Shown: positions 8,535 through 17,292, counted from the stretch's first letter. The stretch: DNA of 62,187 bases from Bryobacterales bacterium (GCA_003135055.1 PLDF01000434.1:1-62187), one strand, 5' to 3'. A program made the numbers and translations. Notes: generated from the sequence alone by a model not told the origin.

Positions 8535-8548
8535 TTACCGGTTGTGTT

Positions 8549-9280
8549 ATGGATTCTATCGCAGCAATGGCAGCCAGCGGCATGCGCTCTCGCATGGAAT
8601 CGCTCGACCTTCTCGCCAACAACATCGCCAACGCATCCACCGGCGGCTACAAGGCCGATCGCGAGTTCTACAGTTTGTATGCGGCGGCCGATGCCGACGC
8701 CGACAACGGCACAACGATGCCCGTGATCGAGAAGCAGTATACCGATCTCTCGCAAGGCATGCTGCAGCCCACCGGCAACTCGCTCGATGTGGCGCTATCG
8801 GGCGCGGGCTTCTTCGCGGTGCAAGGGCCCGGCGGACCGCTTTACACGCGCAATGGGAATTTCCGCTTGGCATCCGACGGCAAGCTGATCAGCGCCGAAG
8901 GCTACCCCGTCCGCGGAACCGGCGGCGCCGCTATAACGCTTCCGGGAACTCAGCCGATAGAAATATCGGGCGATGGAACCGTGATGCAGGGCGGCAAGGC
9001 CATCGGCCAATTGCAGATCGCCGATTTCACCAGCGGCGCAGGGCTTGCGAAACAAGGCAATAACTATTTCCGCGCAGCCGATCCGGCCGGTCAAGTGGCA
9101 ATACCCCAAGGTACGTCGGTGGAACAGGGGAAGCTCGAAGCTTCCAATAGCGGAACGGCGGAATCCGCCGTGAGATTGATCAGCATCATGCGCCAGTTCG
9201 AGATGCTGCAGAAGGCCGCAGCCTTGGGAACGGACATGGATAAGCAGGCGATCGAACAGGTCGCAAGAGTAAGCCCGTAA
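8549..9280 (+). CDS. flgF: Flagellar basal-body rod protein FlgF
   Basis: FlgF is a proximal rod protein of the flagellar basal body. The 243-residue product has the rod N-terminal helix (GMRSRMESLDLLANNIANAS), the FlgE/F/G core signature NSLDVALSGAGFFAVQGPGG near residue 80, and the C-terminal rod helix (AVRLISIMRQFEMLQKA). It is first in the plus-strand operon and is followed after 12 nt by flgG. The product is a little shorter than flgG, the usual FlgF/FlgG relation. No ribosome-binding site is visible before the ATG. Confidence 0.9.
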   Translation: MDSIAAMAASGMRSRMESLDLLANNIANASTGGYKADREFYSLYAAADADADNGTTMPVIEKQYTDLSQGMLQPTGNSLDVALSGAGFFAVQGPGGPLYTRNGNFRLASDGKLISAEGYPVRGTGGAAITLPGTQPIEISGDGTVMQGGKAIGQLQIADFTSGAGLAKQGNNYFRAADPAGQVAIPQGTSVEQGKLEASNSGTAESAVRLISIMRQFEMLQKAAALGTDMDKQAIEQVARVSP

Positions 9281-9292
9281 GAGGACATAATT

Positions 9293-10084
9293 ATGATTCG
9301 AGCTCTTTATAGCGCCGCCAGCGGAATGTCGGCGCAAGAAACCAATATCGATAACATCGCCAACAATCTGGCGAATGCCAACACGGTCGGCTTCAAGTCC
9401 CGCCGTGCGCAGTTTCAGGACTTGATGTACCAGAGCCTGGTGCAGCCGGGCACCGCATCCGGGCAGCAGACGGTCGTTCCTACCGGGCTCCAGCTCGGGC
9501 TGGGCACGCGCGCCGCTTCCAACGAGATTATCTTTACGCAGGGCGCCTTCACCGAGACCGATAACCCGCTCGACCTGGTGATTCAGGGAAACGGCTTCTT
9601 TCAGATCCAGATGCCCAACGGCACTCTGGCATATTCGCGCGCCGGCCAGTTCCAGCTCGACAAGACCGGCAACGTGGTAACTCCGCAGGGATACGCCCTC
9701 ACGCCGCAGATCACCGTCCCGGCCGCCGCGCAGCAGATCACTATCGCCGGGGACGGCACCGTAAGTTACACGCTGCCCAACCAGACCGCGGCGCAGACGG
9801 CCGGGCAGATTCAACTCGCCAATTTTGCCAACCCCGCGGGCTTGAACAGCTTGGGAAACAACCTCTATGCGCCCACCGACGCGTCGGGCGACCCTGCCGT
9901 CGGCGCGCCCGGCGGAACCGAAGGCCTCGGATCGCTGCTGCAAGGCTATACCGAGCAATCGAACGTATCCATTGTCAACGAATTCATTAACCTGATTCAG
10001 GCGCAGCGCGGCTACGAATCGAACTCCAAGGTGGTGCAGGCCGCCGACCAAATGTATCAACAGGTCAATGGCCTGATCCGATGA
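9293..10084 (+). CDS. flgG: Flagellar distal rod protein FlgG
   Basis: FlgG forms the distal rod. The 263-residue product is the standard family length and starts MIRALYSAASGMSAQETNID, a classic FlgG N-terminus. It then has NTVGFKSRRAQFQDLMYQ, the core motif NPLDLVIQGNGFFQIQ, and the C-terminal VNEFINLIQAQRGYESNSK. A GAGG ribosome-binding site precedes the ATG. It overlaps flgA by 4 nt (ATGA). Confidence 0.97.
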   Translation: MIRALYSAASGMSAQETNIDNIANNLANANTVGFKSRRAQFQDLMYQSLVQPGTASGQQTVVPTGLQLGLGTRAASNEIIFTQGAFTETDNPLDLVIQGNGFFQIQMPNGTLAYSRAGQFQLDKTGNVVTPQGYALTPQITVPAAAQQITIAGDGTVSYTLPNQTAAQTAGQIQLANFANPAGLNSLGNNLYAPTDASGDPAVGAPGGTEGLGSLLQGYTEQSNVSIVNEFINLIQAQRGYESNSKVVQAADQMYQQVNGLIR

Positions 10085-10959
10085 TGTTCCTGGCATCTTT
10101 CGCGATCGCCGGCTGTCTCGGGCTGCCGGCAGGCGCCGAGCGGGTCACCGCCGCGGACCTGGCGCCGGCCTTCGCGGGTCTAGAATCCGTGCCGCCCGCG
10201 ACCGTGCTCTCCTTCGCGCCCGAGCCCGGTCTGGAGCGCGTGTTCCGCATCCCCGAGCTGCTAAGAATCGCCGCGCAGTTCCATCTGGCCGCGGCTCCCG
10301 AAGACGAGATTTGCGTGGCGCGGACCGTCGCGCCGCTCGAACCCGCCACGCTGCTCGCGGCCATGCGGAAGGAAATGCCCGGCGCCAAAATTGCGATCGT
10401 CGAGTTCAGCCGGCAAGCCGCTCCGCAAGGGGAAATCGTATTCCGGCGCAGCGGTCTGCGTTCCAACTCGCTGGCGGGCGCGATCTGGTTCGGGGCGGTG
10501 CGCTACGCGCCGGGCCGCGACTTCACCATCTGGGCCAAGGTGACAATGACGGCGCAGGTTTCGCACCTTGTGGCCAAGCGGGACATCGCGCCGGGACAGC
10601 GAATTGAACCGGAGGACGCCGGCATTGAGACCCGCGAAGAGTTTCCATCCCCGCAAGCGCTCGCCGCGCCCACCGGTGAGGTAACTGGAAAATGTTCGCG
10701 CGTAGCGATCCACGCCGGAGCGGTCATTCGGCCCGAGAGTCTCGAAAGATTCAAGGATGTGCACCAGGGCGACATCGTGGAGGTCGAGGTGCAAGACGGA
10801 AGCGCACATCTGAAATTCGAAGCGCGCGCGGAAGCTCCGGGCGCGGTAGGCGACGCCATTCCTGTGCGCAACCCGGCATCCGGCAAGCGATTTATGGCGA
10901 ACGTGCAGGGAATAGGCCGTGTGTTCGTAGACGGCTCTGCCGCAAAGGAAAATCCATGA
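10081..10959 (+). CDS. flgA: Flagella basal body P-ring formation chaperone FlgA
   Basis: FlgA is the periplasmic chaperone for P-ring (FlgI) assembly. The 292-residue product starts with a signal peptide (MMFLASFAIAGCLGLPAGAE) and ends with a SAF/ChapFlgA domain, including VAKRDIAPGQRIEPEDAGIE near residue 160 and further blocks ending in a typical VQGIGRVFVDG. The N-terminal third is variable. It overlaps flgG and flgH by 4 nt on each side, and its substrate gene flgI is two genes downstream. Confidence 0.93.
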   Translation: MMFLASFAIAGCLGLPAGAERVTAADLAPAFAGLESVPPATVLSFAPEPGLERVFRIPELLRIAAQFHLAAAPEDEICVARTVAPLEPATLLAAMRKEMPGAKIAIVEFSRQAAPQGEIVFRRSGLRSNSLAGAIWFGAVRYAPGRDFTIWAKVTMTAQVSHLVAKRDIAPGQRIEPEDAGIETREEFPSPQALAAPTGEVTGKCSRVAIHAGAVIRPESLERFKDVHQGDIVEVEVQDGSAHLKFEARAEAPGAVGDAIPVRNPASGKRFMANVQGIGRVFVDGSAAKENP

Positions 10960-11669
10960 AGCGAATTCTGTTCTCATTGCTGATACTTGCCGCGTTCAGC
11001 GGCGGATTGAAGTCCGCCGAAGATAAAAAAGCCAAGCCGCCGGCTCCGCCGCTGCCGGCTTCGCCGCTCGACCGGTACGTGGCCGAAGCCGAAGCCCGGC
11101 GGGGCGAGGCTCTCGCCACCACTCCCGGGTCCATCTGGATTGCCGGCTCGCGGCTGGCGGACGCCGCACGCGACGTGCGCGCCAGCCAAACCGACGACAT
11201 ACTCACTATCGTCGTGGCCGAGCAGGCTTCGGCCGTGACATCCGGCGCCACCACCACCGGGCGCAAGTCGAGCACCGCGAATTCCATCACCAGTCTGCTC
11301 GGAATCAAAAGCGCTACCGGACCGCTGGCGAACCTTGCTAACGTCTCGGGAGACACGGAGCTCGCGGGAACGGGAACCACCACGCGCAGCACTACGTTGA
11401 ACACTATCCTCACCGCTCGCGTCATGGCCGTGCTGCCCAACGGCAGCCTGGTGGTGGAAGCGTCCAAGGACATCCTGATCAACTCCGAGCACCAGATCAT
11501 CACCGTGCGCGGCGTGGTCCGCCCGGCCGATATCGATTTCACCAACAGCGTACAATCGATTCGCCTCGCCCAACTTGAATTGCGGGTGAACGGAAAAGGC
11601 GTGGTGGGCGATGCCATCCGCCGGCCCAACGCCCTCTATCGCTTCCTGCTGGGGATTCTTCCCTTCTAA
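10956..11669 (+). CDS. flgH: Flagellar L-ring protein FlgH
   Basis: FlgH forms the outer-membrane L-ring. The start was set at ATG 10956, which overlaps the flgA stop as ATGA; longer readings upstream lie inside flgA. The 237-residue product has a signal peptide (MKRILFSLLILAAFSGGLKS), but no clear lipobox cysteine is visible, although FlgH is usually a lipoprotein. The family blocks are present: GSIWIAGSRLADAARDVRAS, DILTIVVAEQASAVTSG and a C-terminal VVRPADIDFTNSVQSIRLA. The missing lipidation site is notable but also occurs in other lineages. Confidence 0.94.
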   Translation: MKRILFSLLILAAFSGGLKSAEDKKAKPPAPPLPASPLDRYVAEAEARRGEALATTPGSIWIAGSRLADAARDVRASQTDDILTIVVAEQASAVTSGATTTGRKSSTANSITSLLGIKSATGPLANLANVSGDTELAGTGTTTRSTTLNTILTARVMAVLPNGSLVVEASKDILINSEHQIITVRGVVRPADIDFTNSVQSIRLAQLELRVNGKGVVGDAIRRPNALYRFLLGILPF

Positions 11670-11673
11670 AATC

Positions 11674-12774
11674 ATGTCTAAAATCATGCGCGCCCAAATT
11701 ATTGCTCTCATCCTGATGCCGCTGCTGGCATCCGCCGCCCGCCTGAAAGACATTGTGGATATCGAAGGCGTGCGCCAGAACCAGTTGGTCGGCTACGGCT
11801 TGGTGGTTGGCCTCGCGGGCACCGGCGATAAGCAGACGACCGTCTTCGCCAACCAGAGCCTCACTAACATGCTGCAGCGTATGGGTGTGGCAGTTTCGCC
11901 CACCGCCATCCTGGTCAAGAACACCGCCGCGGTGATGGTTACCGCGACCCTGCCGCCGTTCGCGCAACCCGGCACGCGCATTGACGTGACGGTGGCCGCG
12001 ATTGGCGACGCTGCCAATCTGCAAGGCGGCATCCTGATTCTGACCTCGCTACGCGGCGCCGATGCGCAGGTGTATGCGGTGGCGCAGGGGGCGGTGGTGA
12101 CCGGAGGCTTTTCCGCGGGACGCGGCGGCGCCACTCAAACTGTGAATCATCCCACCGTGGGCCGCGCGCCTAACGCCGCCACCGTGGAACGCGCCGCGCC
12201 GTCCGTGGAGCCGAAGACAGTGGCGCGATTGCAATTGCGCGAGCCCGATTTCACCACCTCGGCGCGCATTGTGGAAGCCGTCAACAAGAGGTTCGGCAGC
12301 GAGGCCAAGCCGGCCGCGCACGCCGAGAATTCGGGGCTGGTGAGCGTGACCATCCCAGCCGAATACGCCACTCGCACCTCGGAATTCATCGCCGAGCTGG
12401 AAACGCTTTCGGTGGAACCCGACCGTGCCGCGAAGGTTATTATCAATGAGCGTACCGGCACGATCGTGCTGGGCAAGGAAGTGCGTATTTCGCCCGTCGC
12501 CATTATGCACGGCACCCTGAACGTCGAGGTGCAAACCGTTTCCGCCGTTTCGCAGCCGCTGCCGCAATCGCAAGGGACCACGCAGGTGGTGCAGCAGGAT
12601 AAAGTGTCCGCTACGCAAGAGAAATCGCGCAATGTAGTGCTGAAACAGGGTGCGACCGTGGAAGAATTGGTGCGCGCCCTGGCGGCGATCGGCTCGACGC
12701 CGCGCGATGTCATCGCCATACTGCAAAGTCTCCGCGCCGCCGGCGCGCTGGAAGCGGAAATCGAGGTGATCTAA
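11674..12774 (+). CDS. flgI: Flagellar P-ring protein FlgI
   Basis: FlgI forms the periplasmic P-ring. The start was set at ATG 11674, 4 nt after the flgH stop; a second ATG at 11686 is also possible. The 366-residue product has a signal peptide (MRAQIIALILMPLLASAA), then the strongly conserved N-terminal region with LKDIVDIEGVRQNQLVGYG and VGLAGTGDK, and the later block INERTGTIVLGKEVRISPVA. It ends directly at the flgJ start with no gap. Full length. Confidence 0.97.
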   Translation: MSKIMRAQIIALILMPLLASAARLKDIVDIEGVRQNQLVGYGLVVGLAGTGDKQTTVFANQSLTNMLQRMGVAVSPTAILVKNTAAVMVTATLPPFAQPGTRIDVTVAAIGDAANLQGGILILTSLRGADAQVYAVAQGAVVTGGFSAGRGGATQTVNHPTVGRAPNAATVERAAPSVEPKTVARLQLREPDFTTSARIVEAVNKRFGSEAKPAAHAENSGLVSVTIPAEYATRTSEFIAELETLSVEPDRAAKVIINERTGTIVLGKEVRISPVAIMHGTLNVEVQTVSAVSQPLPQSQGTTQVVQQDKVSATQEKSRNVVLKQGATVEELVRALAAIGSTPRDVIAILQSLRAAGALEAEIEVI

Positions 12775-13071
12775 ATGGACGGAATTTCGCTCGCGCAGGC
12801 CGACCCGAAGCTTCTCGCGAGCAGCAATCTGAAACAGACGGACAGCCCCGCTAAGATCCACGACGCCGCGCAGCAGTTCGAAGGCTTATTGCTCGCGCAG
12901 ATGTTGGGCAGCATACATCAAGGCGGCGGCTGGCTAGGGTCGAGCGACGATTCCTCCAGCGCCGCGACCGGCTTCGCCGAGCAGCAGTTGGCCGGGATGA
13001 TCGCTCAAAAGGGCGGCCTCGGACTTTCTACGATGATCTCTGCGGGTCTCACGCGCGAGAGCAAGCGCTAA
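12775..13071 (+). CDS. flgJ: FlgJ-like rod-binding protein (no muramidase domain)
   Basis: This 98-residue protein matches the N-terminal rod-binding half of FlgJ: KIHDAAQQFEGLLLAQMLGS followed by a GFAEQQLAGMIAQKGGLGLS region. The C-terminal peptidoglycan-cutting domain of enterobacterial FlgJ is absent, as in many non-enteric bacteria, so a separate hydrolase must open the wall for the rod. The ATG follows the flgI stop immediately. It is the last gene of the plus-strand flagellar operon; a dispersed repeat begins right after its stop codon. Confidence 0.9.
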   Translation: MDGISLAQADPKLLASSNLKQTDSPAKIHDAAQQFEGLLLAQMLGSIHQGGGWLGSSDDSSSAATGFAEQQLAGMIAQKGGLGLSTMISAGLTRESKR

Positions 13072-13112
13072 GTGGGGCAGCCAATCCTGGCTGCAGCCGG
13101 CTTTCAGCCGGC
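13072..13112 (+). repeat. Dispersed repeat family R1, single copy
   Basis: This 41-nt unit begins GTGGGGCAGCCAATCCTGGC and ends GCCGGCTTTCAGCCGGC. It is almost identical (one base differs by eye) to 23255-23295 and to the reverse complement of 23470-23510. It contains two internal dyads (GCCAATCCTGGC and GCCGGCTTTCAGCCGGC) and starts one base after the flgJ stop, where it could form a hairpin in the mRNA. Confidence 0.85.
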
Positions 13113-13206
13113 TCTCTACACGCTGTTGTGATGCCTCGCGCTGCCATGATCGCCGTCTCACAGGAGTGAACTGCGTAGCTCCTGATACAGTGGTTGCAGA
13201 GGCCGA

Positions 13207-13845
13207 ATGCACAACCTAATCTCCGGCACAGCACTTGCAGCGCGACTCCTGATCGGCGCGTTCCTCGTCGTTCCCGCCGGTGCTCAAAAAGTGGGTGCCT
13301 CCGGCGCTGCGACGATCATTGGCGAGCTTGATCCGAGCAAGATCGTCCTGGAACCATGGCCGGAACCTCAACCGATACTGGTCTCCCCCCCCCCGCCCGG
13401 AGCGATTGGCTACTGGCACAGCGGGGCTCAAGCAATAGATCCTGGGCAATGCGCTACGGTGAATCCTTTCGTTCGAGAAGGCAGCAGTATTGCCAGCGAA
13501 TGGAGCCGGAGGTGGTTACCCTGCTCACCCACTGGGGCAACCGACACGGCGACCCTCGCAGGCTCAAAGGTGCTTCGAATTGTAGTGAAGCAGTACCGCG
13601 GGCAAAATTGGCCTCGACCTTTCCGGAGTTGGTCCGAAATCCAGAAGGAAATACAGAAGGTTTGGTCCGGCCAACTCGATGCTGTAAACTCTCCATGGTC
13701 CGAACCTGTGACCTGGAATGTCTTCGCAGCCATAGAGTTCGAGAACTCTCCGAAACGTGGATGTCTCGTAACCGATGGATTTCATGTCCATTTGCGAGAC
13801 GTGAACGGTCAGGGCTGGTTTTGGCGCATCCCTCCGCCGAAGTGA
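13207..13845 (+). CDS. Secreted protein of unknown function with a 10-C tract
   Basis: I do not recognise this 212-residue protein. It starts with a clear signal peptide (MHNLISGTALAARLLIGAFL, ending VPAGAQ), so it is probably exported. The mature part has several Trp residues and a moderately charged C-terminal half (about 120-212) with SWSEIQKEIQKVWSGQLDAV and then a region ending GWFWRIPPPK. Codons 60-63 lie on an uninterrupted run of ten C residues at 13385-13394; gain or loss of one C would truncate the protein. It sits between the flagellar ring operon and fliS, but nothing in it points to flagella. Confidence 0.6.
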   Translation: MHNLISGTALAARLLIGAFLVVPAGAQKVGASGAATIIGELDPSKIVLEPWPEPQPILVSPPPPGAIGYWHSGAQAIDPGQCATVNPFVREGSSIASEWSRRWLPCSPTGATDTATLAGSKVLRIVVKQYRGQNWPRPFRSWSEIQKEIQKVWSGQLDAVNSPWSEPVTWNVFAAIEFENSPKRGCLVTDGFHVHLRDVNGQGWFWRIPPPK

Positions 13846-13866
13846 GGCGGCATTGAGCGGCCCCCC

Positions 13867-14322
13867 TTAAAAGCTCCAGGCCTGCGATCCGCCCAACGCA
13901 TCCTGCGTTGCCATCTGTGCCCAAGCGTTACCCGATGGCGCCGACGGTCTGGCCTGTTGTTGCCGTACGCCGTCCCAGCCTTCCTTCAATGTTGTCAACA
14001 ACCCCAGCGTTTCCGCCAGCGGCGCGTCGATCTGCTTGAAGTTCGCCTCAGTGATCCGGCGCATCATGTAATCGTAGAGCTGCGCCAGATTCTTGGAGAT
14101 CTGCCCGCCCCGCTTGTGGTCCAGTACGGTCGTCAGTTCCGACAGAATGTCGTGAACTTTCGTAATGGAATTGGATCGTGCGCGAATGTTCTTCTCTTGC
14201 AGATGGCGCCGGGCTTCCCGCACCTCGGAGATCGCCCCTTGGTACAGCAGGCAAGTCAGTTCCACAGGTTCCGCGGAGAGTATCCGGCTTTCCAGGTAGG
14301 CGTTGTGTGCGTTGCTCGACAT
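13867..14322 (-). CDS. fliS: Flagellin export chaperone FliS
   Basis: FliS binds flagellin in the cytoplasm and prevents early polymerisation. The 151-residue product has the family features: an N-terminal NAHNAYLESRILSAEPVELT, then helices with LLYQGAISEVREARRHLQEK, a central block NSITKVHDILSELTTVLDHK, and LAQLYDYMMRRITEANFKQ. The last 30 residues are an extra Gln/Ser-rich tail. Neither flagellin nor fliD is in the window. It is 31 nt downstream of the small unknown gene 14354-14665, on the same strand. Confidence 0.93.
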   Translation of the reverse strand: MSSNAHNAYLESRILSAEPVELTCLLYQGAISEVREARRHLQEKNIRARSNSITKVHDILSELTTVLDHKRGGQISKNLAQLYDYMMRRITEANFKQIDAPLAETLGLLTTLKEGWDGVRQQQARPSAPSGNAWAQMATQDALGGSQAWSF

Positions 14323-14353
14323 AATCTAATCTCACTCCACTTATCGGTTCGGA

Positions 14354-14665
14354 CTATTGCATCATGAGGTATTGCGGAAAATCTGCCAGGCCGTAGCGCG
14401 TAGCGCGCACCGGCTGTTCCGCCACCAGCGTGCAGCTTTCATTGGCGCGCCGGGCTTCCAGTTTTACCTGCCCGCCGTTGCGGTTCACGCGATAGGCTGC
14501 GCTGGCGCCGTAATGCTGGCGCATCGGCTCCAGTTCCCAATCCGCGCCCGCAATCATGTGGATTCCTCCATCGCGATTCACCAGAATCGCCATGTCGCAA
14601 TCTTCCGGGCCGGCCGTACGGGCCGCCGCGAAGATCTCTTCCGCATGTCTTAGGAACGCGCTCAC
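14354..14665 (-). CDS. Small unknown protein upstream of fliS
   Basis: I do not recognise this 103-residue protein. It starts MSAFLRHAEEIFAAARTAG and is soluble, with no signal peptide or membrane helix. The middle has a beta-rich pattern: MAILVNRDGGIHMIAGADWE, then YGASAAYRVNRNGGQVKLEA. Clean start and stop and its position directly before fliS suggest a real gene, possibly in the same transcript. No function can be assigned. Confidence 0.65.
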   Translation of the reverse strand: MSAFLRHAEEIFAAARTAGPEDCDMAILVNRDGGIHMIAGADWELEPMRQHYGASAAYRVNRNGGQVKLEARRANESCTLVAEQPVRATRYGLADFPQYLMMQ

Positions 14666-14695
14666 AGTTTTCTTATCGCCGCTGGGGGCGGGATT

Positions 14696-14968
14696 GTGAG
14701 CCGCTTTGCGCCTGAAAAAGCGGCCGTTTCCGCCGAAAAGAATCTCGGAGGCGTTGCTTTGTCGAAACCAGTGTCAGTGATCGGAATTGAGCCGGATGAG
14801 CTGCGATGGGTTAGAATCCTGGTCTCGCTGCTGCGCCATCCCAACCCCGGCATGCCGGAATTGGCCCGCCAAGCCTTGCAGTATCTCGTCCAGGCCGCCA
14901 ACCAGCGGACGCCTCCGCCTCAGCCTCTGGGTTTGCCTACAGGTGAAGAGAAATACGGTCGCCCGTGA
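14696..14968 (+). CDS. Possible small protein of unknown function
   Basis: A 90-residue reading frame starts at GTG 14696 and ends in a GTGA overlap with the next gene at 14965. The central part looks helical and protein-like (ELRWVRILVSLLRHPNPGMP, then ELARQALQYLVQAANQR). An opposite-strand frame at 14662-14901 covers the same bases and is less protein-like. The overlap with the downstream gene supports a two-gene unit. No family recognised. Confidence 0.4.
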   Translation: MSRFAPEKAAVSAEKNLGGVALSKPVSVIGIEPDELRWVRILVSLLRHPNPGMPELARQALQYLVQAANQRTPPPQPLGLPTGEEKYGRP

Positions 14969-15477
14969 AATCTGGTATCATTGAGTACATGTTGGGCAGC
15001 TGTTTCTCGGTCCATCGATTCCTTTCCCTTCTGGGCCTCGCTCTTTCCTTGACAATGGCCTCTTCGGCGCAGAATGTTTCCGCTCCCTCGGTCACGGCGC
15101 GCCAACGCACCTTACTCGCCGAGGGCTTCACGGCGGAAAAGCTATGGGTTTGGCAAAAGCGCCTGAACCTGCAAGACTGGAACGTCACCGTGGCCCTGGC
15201 GCGCGCTACCGAATTGAAGCCCAAAACGCTGGGGAACATCCATTGGGATACCGATGAGAAGACCGCCACCATCCATGTTCTCGACCCCGCCGATTACCAT
15301 CTGCCGTTTGAGGCGATGCTTCAGGACATGGAATTCACCGTGGTCCACGAGCTGATTCACCTTGAGCTTTCTCCCGTGCTGGCCCCGCTGCAGCGTTCCG
15401 ACGAGAATCGCCGCGACGAGGAACACGCCGTCAACCACATGGCCCAGGCGCTGCTCGATCTCGACCGCGCCAAGTAG
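14965..15477 (+). CDS. Putative secreted zinc metalloprotease-like protein (HExxH)
   Basis: The 170-residue product has an N-terminal signal-type segment (HRFLSLLGLALSLTMASSAQ, about residues 17-36) and a zincin motif HELIH in FTVVHELIHLELSPV near residue 128. Further acidic and histidine residues follow in DEEHAVNHMAQALL. HELIH suggests a zinc-binding site, and the small size suggests a minimal domain. The start is GTG 14965 (overlapping the previous stop) or ATG 14989; the latter still includes the signal. I do not recognise a named family; peptidase activity is inferred only from the motif. Confidence 0.6.
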   Translation: MKSGIIEYMLGSCFSVHRFLSLLGLALSLTMASSAQNVSAPSVTARQRTLLAEGFTAEKLWVWQKRLNLQDWNVTVALARATELKPKTLGNIHWDTDEKTATIHVLDPADYHLPFEAMLQDMEFTVVHELIHLELSPVLAPLQRSDENRRDEEHAVNHMAQALLDLDRAK

Positions 15478-15504
15478 CCGGCGCCCGCCAAACCCCATGC
15501 TAAA

Positions 15505-17292
15505 GTGCATGGAGTGACTGCCCGAACCCTCTATCAGGTTCTTGAAGAAACCGCCCGTCTGCACGGCGCCGCGCCCGCGCTCCGTCAGCCCATCGGACAC
15601 GGCAACGAGGGTTACCTCACCTACTCCTGGAACGATTACCGGCAAGCCGCCGATGAAATCGGCGCGGGCCTGCACGCGCTCGGCATCGCCAAGGGCGACG
15701 TAGTGGCGCTCGATTCCGAAACGCGCCTCGAATTCTATCTAGCCGACCTCGGCATCCTGGCAAACGGCTCCATCGCCGCGGCGCTCTATCCGAGCTATCC
15801 GCCCAAGGATTTGATCCGCACCCTCGAATCGGTGGCCGCGCGGGCGGTCTTCGTCGAAGACGCGAAAACCTTCGAGACGCTGCGCGCAGCCGCGGTTCGC
15901 CACTGGATTCTGCTCACCGGCGAGGCCGAGGGCGCGCTCTCACTGGCCGCCCTGCGCGAGCTGGGACGCAGAGCGATGGCGGATAACCCGCAACATCTTG
16001 CCGCACTGCGCGCACAGCTTACGCCCGCCGACCCCGCGATTCTCTATCTCACTTCCGGCGCCACCGGCGAGCCCAAGATGGCGCTGGTGACGCACGCCGC
16101 CATAGTGGCCAATATCGATATGGGCCCGGCCGTGCTACCGCTTGGCCCGGAGGATTCCACGGTGGCATTCCTGCCCTCGGCGCACATCGCGCAACGCGTG
16201 GTGATCGAGATGTTCCCGCTCCGCTGGGGCATGCCCGTGACGTTTTTTGAAAGCCTGATGAAGCTGCCGCAGGATATTCGCAAGGTGCGCCCCACCATAC
16301 TTCTCGCGCCGCCGCGGATGTGGGAGCGCATCTACTCCACCATCTGCACTGAGCTTCGCAAGCGCCCCGCCGCCGCGCGCAAAGCCTTCTATGGCGCTCT
16401 GGCGCTGGGCCTCGCCGCCGCGCGCTATCGAAGGCAGGGCAAGCGCGTTCCACTGCGCATTCGTTTGCCGCTGGGCCTGGCCGACCGCCTCATGTTCAGC
16501 AAGGTGCGCCATCGTTTCGGCGGCCGGATTCGCGTGGCCGCGTCCGGCGCCGCGCCCCTGGGCAAAGATCTCGCCGAGTTCTACGAAGCCATCGGCATGC
16601 CGCTCATCGAGGGCTACGGGTTGACCGAAGGCGGCGTGGTGTCGCTCAATCCGCTCGAGCGCCCAAAGCCGGGCAGCATCGGCAAGCCGCTTCCGGGCGT
16701 GGACGTCCGGCTATCCGAGGATGGCGAGATTCTGATCAAAAGCCCGTGTCTCTTCACCGGCTATCTGAACGACCCCGAAACCACCGCGGAAGTTCTGCGC
16801 GATGGCTGCCTGCATTCGGGCGACCTGGGCCATATCGACGAAGAGGGCTACATCTTCATCACCGGCCGCAAGAAGGAGTTGATTGTCTCTTCCACCGGTA
16901 AGAAGGTTTACCCCTCGCGCGTCGAGAGCCTGTTTAAGATGGAGCCGCTCATCAACCACGTCCTTCTGGTCGGCGACCGGCTGCCCTTCGTGACCGCGTT
17001 ATTCACCGTCAATATCGCCGCGGCGCAGACTCTCAAAGGCATGGACGAATGGAAGCGGCGCACCGAGGCGGAGGCGACGCAGGCGCCGCCATTGCTGGCG
17101 GAAATTCACAAGGCCGTGGCGCGCGTCAACAAGCTGTTGGCGCCGTTCGAGCAGATCCGCAAATATCGCGTGCTGCCGCGCGAGTTTTCCATCGAGCAAG
17201 GCGAGTTGACCGCCACCATGAAGGTGCGGCGCACGCGGGCGATGGAGAATTTCAAGGAACAGATCGAAGAATTGTACGCCGGGCGGGAGTGA
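15505..17292 (+). CDS. AMP-dependent acyl-CoA synthetase (long-chain fatty acid-CoA ligase family)
   Basis: This enzyme would activate a carboxylic acid, probably a long-chain fatty acid, with ATP and CoA. The 595-residue product is full length and has the adenylate-forming motifs: YLTSGATGEPKMALVTH (P-loop-like, about residues 179-195), GYGLTEGG (about 369-376), HSGDLGHIDEEGYIFITGRK (about 436-455) and the KKVYPSRVE region. The substrate cannot be read from sequence. The start is GTG 15505 or GTG 15514; no strong ribosome-binding site decides. Positions 16527-16979 of this gene were copied to 19169-19587, where the copy is broken. Confidence 0.93.
   Translation: MHGVTARTLYQVLEETARLHGAAPALRQPIGHGNEGYLTYSWNDYRQAADEIGAGLHALGIAKGDVVALDSETRLEFYLADLGILANGSIAAALYPSYPPKDLIRTLESVAARAVFVEDAKTFETLRAAAVRHWILLTGEAEGALSLAALRELGRRAMADNPQHLAALRAQLTPADPAILYLTSGATGEPKMALVTHAAIVANIDMGPAVLPLGPEDSTVAFLPSAHIAQRVVIEMFPLRWGMPVTFFESLMKLPQDIRKVRPTILLAPPRMWERIYSTICTELRKRPAAARKAFYGALALGLAAARYRRQGKRVPLRIRLPLGLADRLMFSKVRHRFGGRIRVAASGAAPLGKDLAEFYEAIGMPLIEGYGLTEGGVVSLNPLERPKPGSIGKPLPGVDVRLSEDGEILIKSPCLFTGYLNDPETTAEVLRDGCLHSGDLGHIDEEGYIFITGRKKELIVSSTGKKVYPSRVESLFKMEPLINHVLLVGDRLPFVTALFTVNIAAAQTLKGMDEWKRRTEAEATQAPPLLAEIHKAVARVNKLLAPFEQIRKYRVLPREFSIEQGELTATMKVRRTRAMENFKEQIEELYAGRE

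Noticed and set aside
8795..10096. 433-codon minus-strand frame opposite flgF and flgG
   Set aside because: Antisense shadow created by high-GC codon bias; flgF and flgG are unambiguous on the plus strand.
14662..14901. 79-codon minus-strand gene upstream of the small fliS-linked gene
   Set aside because: The plus-strand frame over the same bases is more protein-like and overlaps the next gene in a GTGA; the minus frame is Arg/Ser-rich and probably a shadow.
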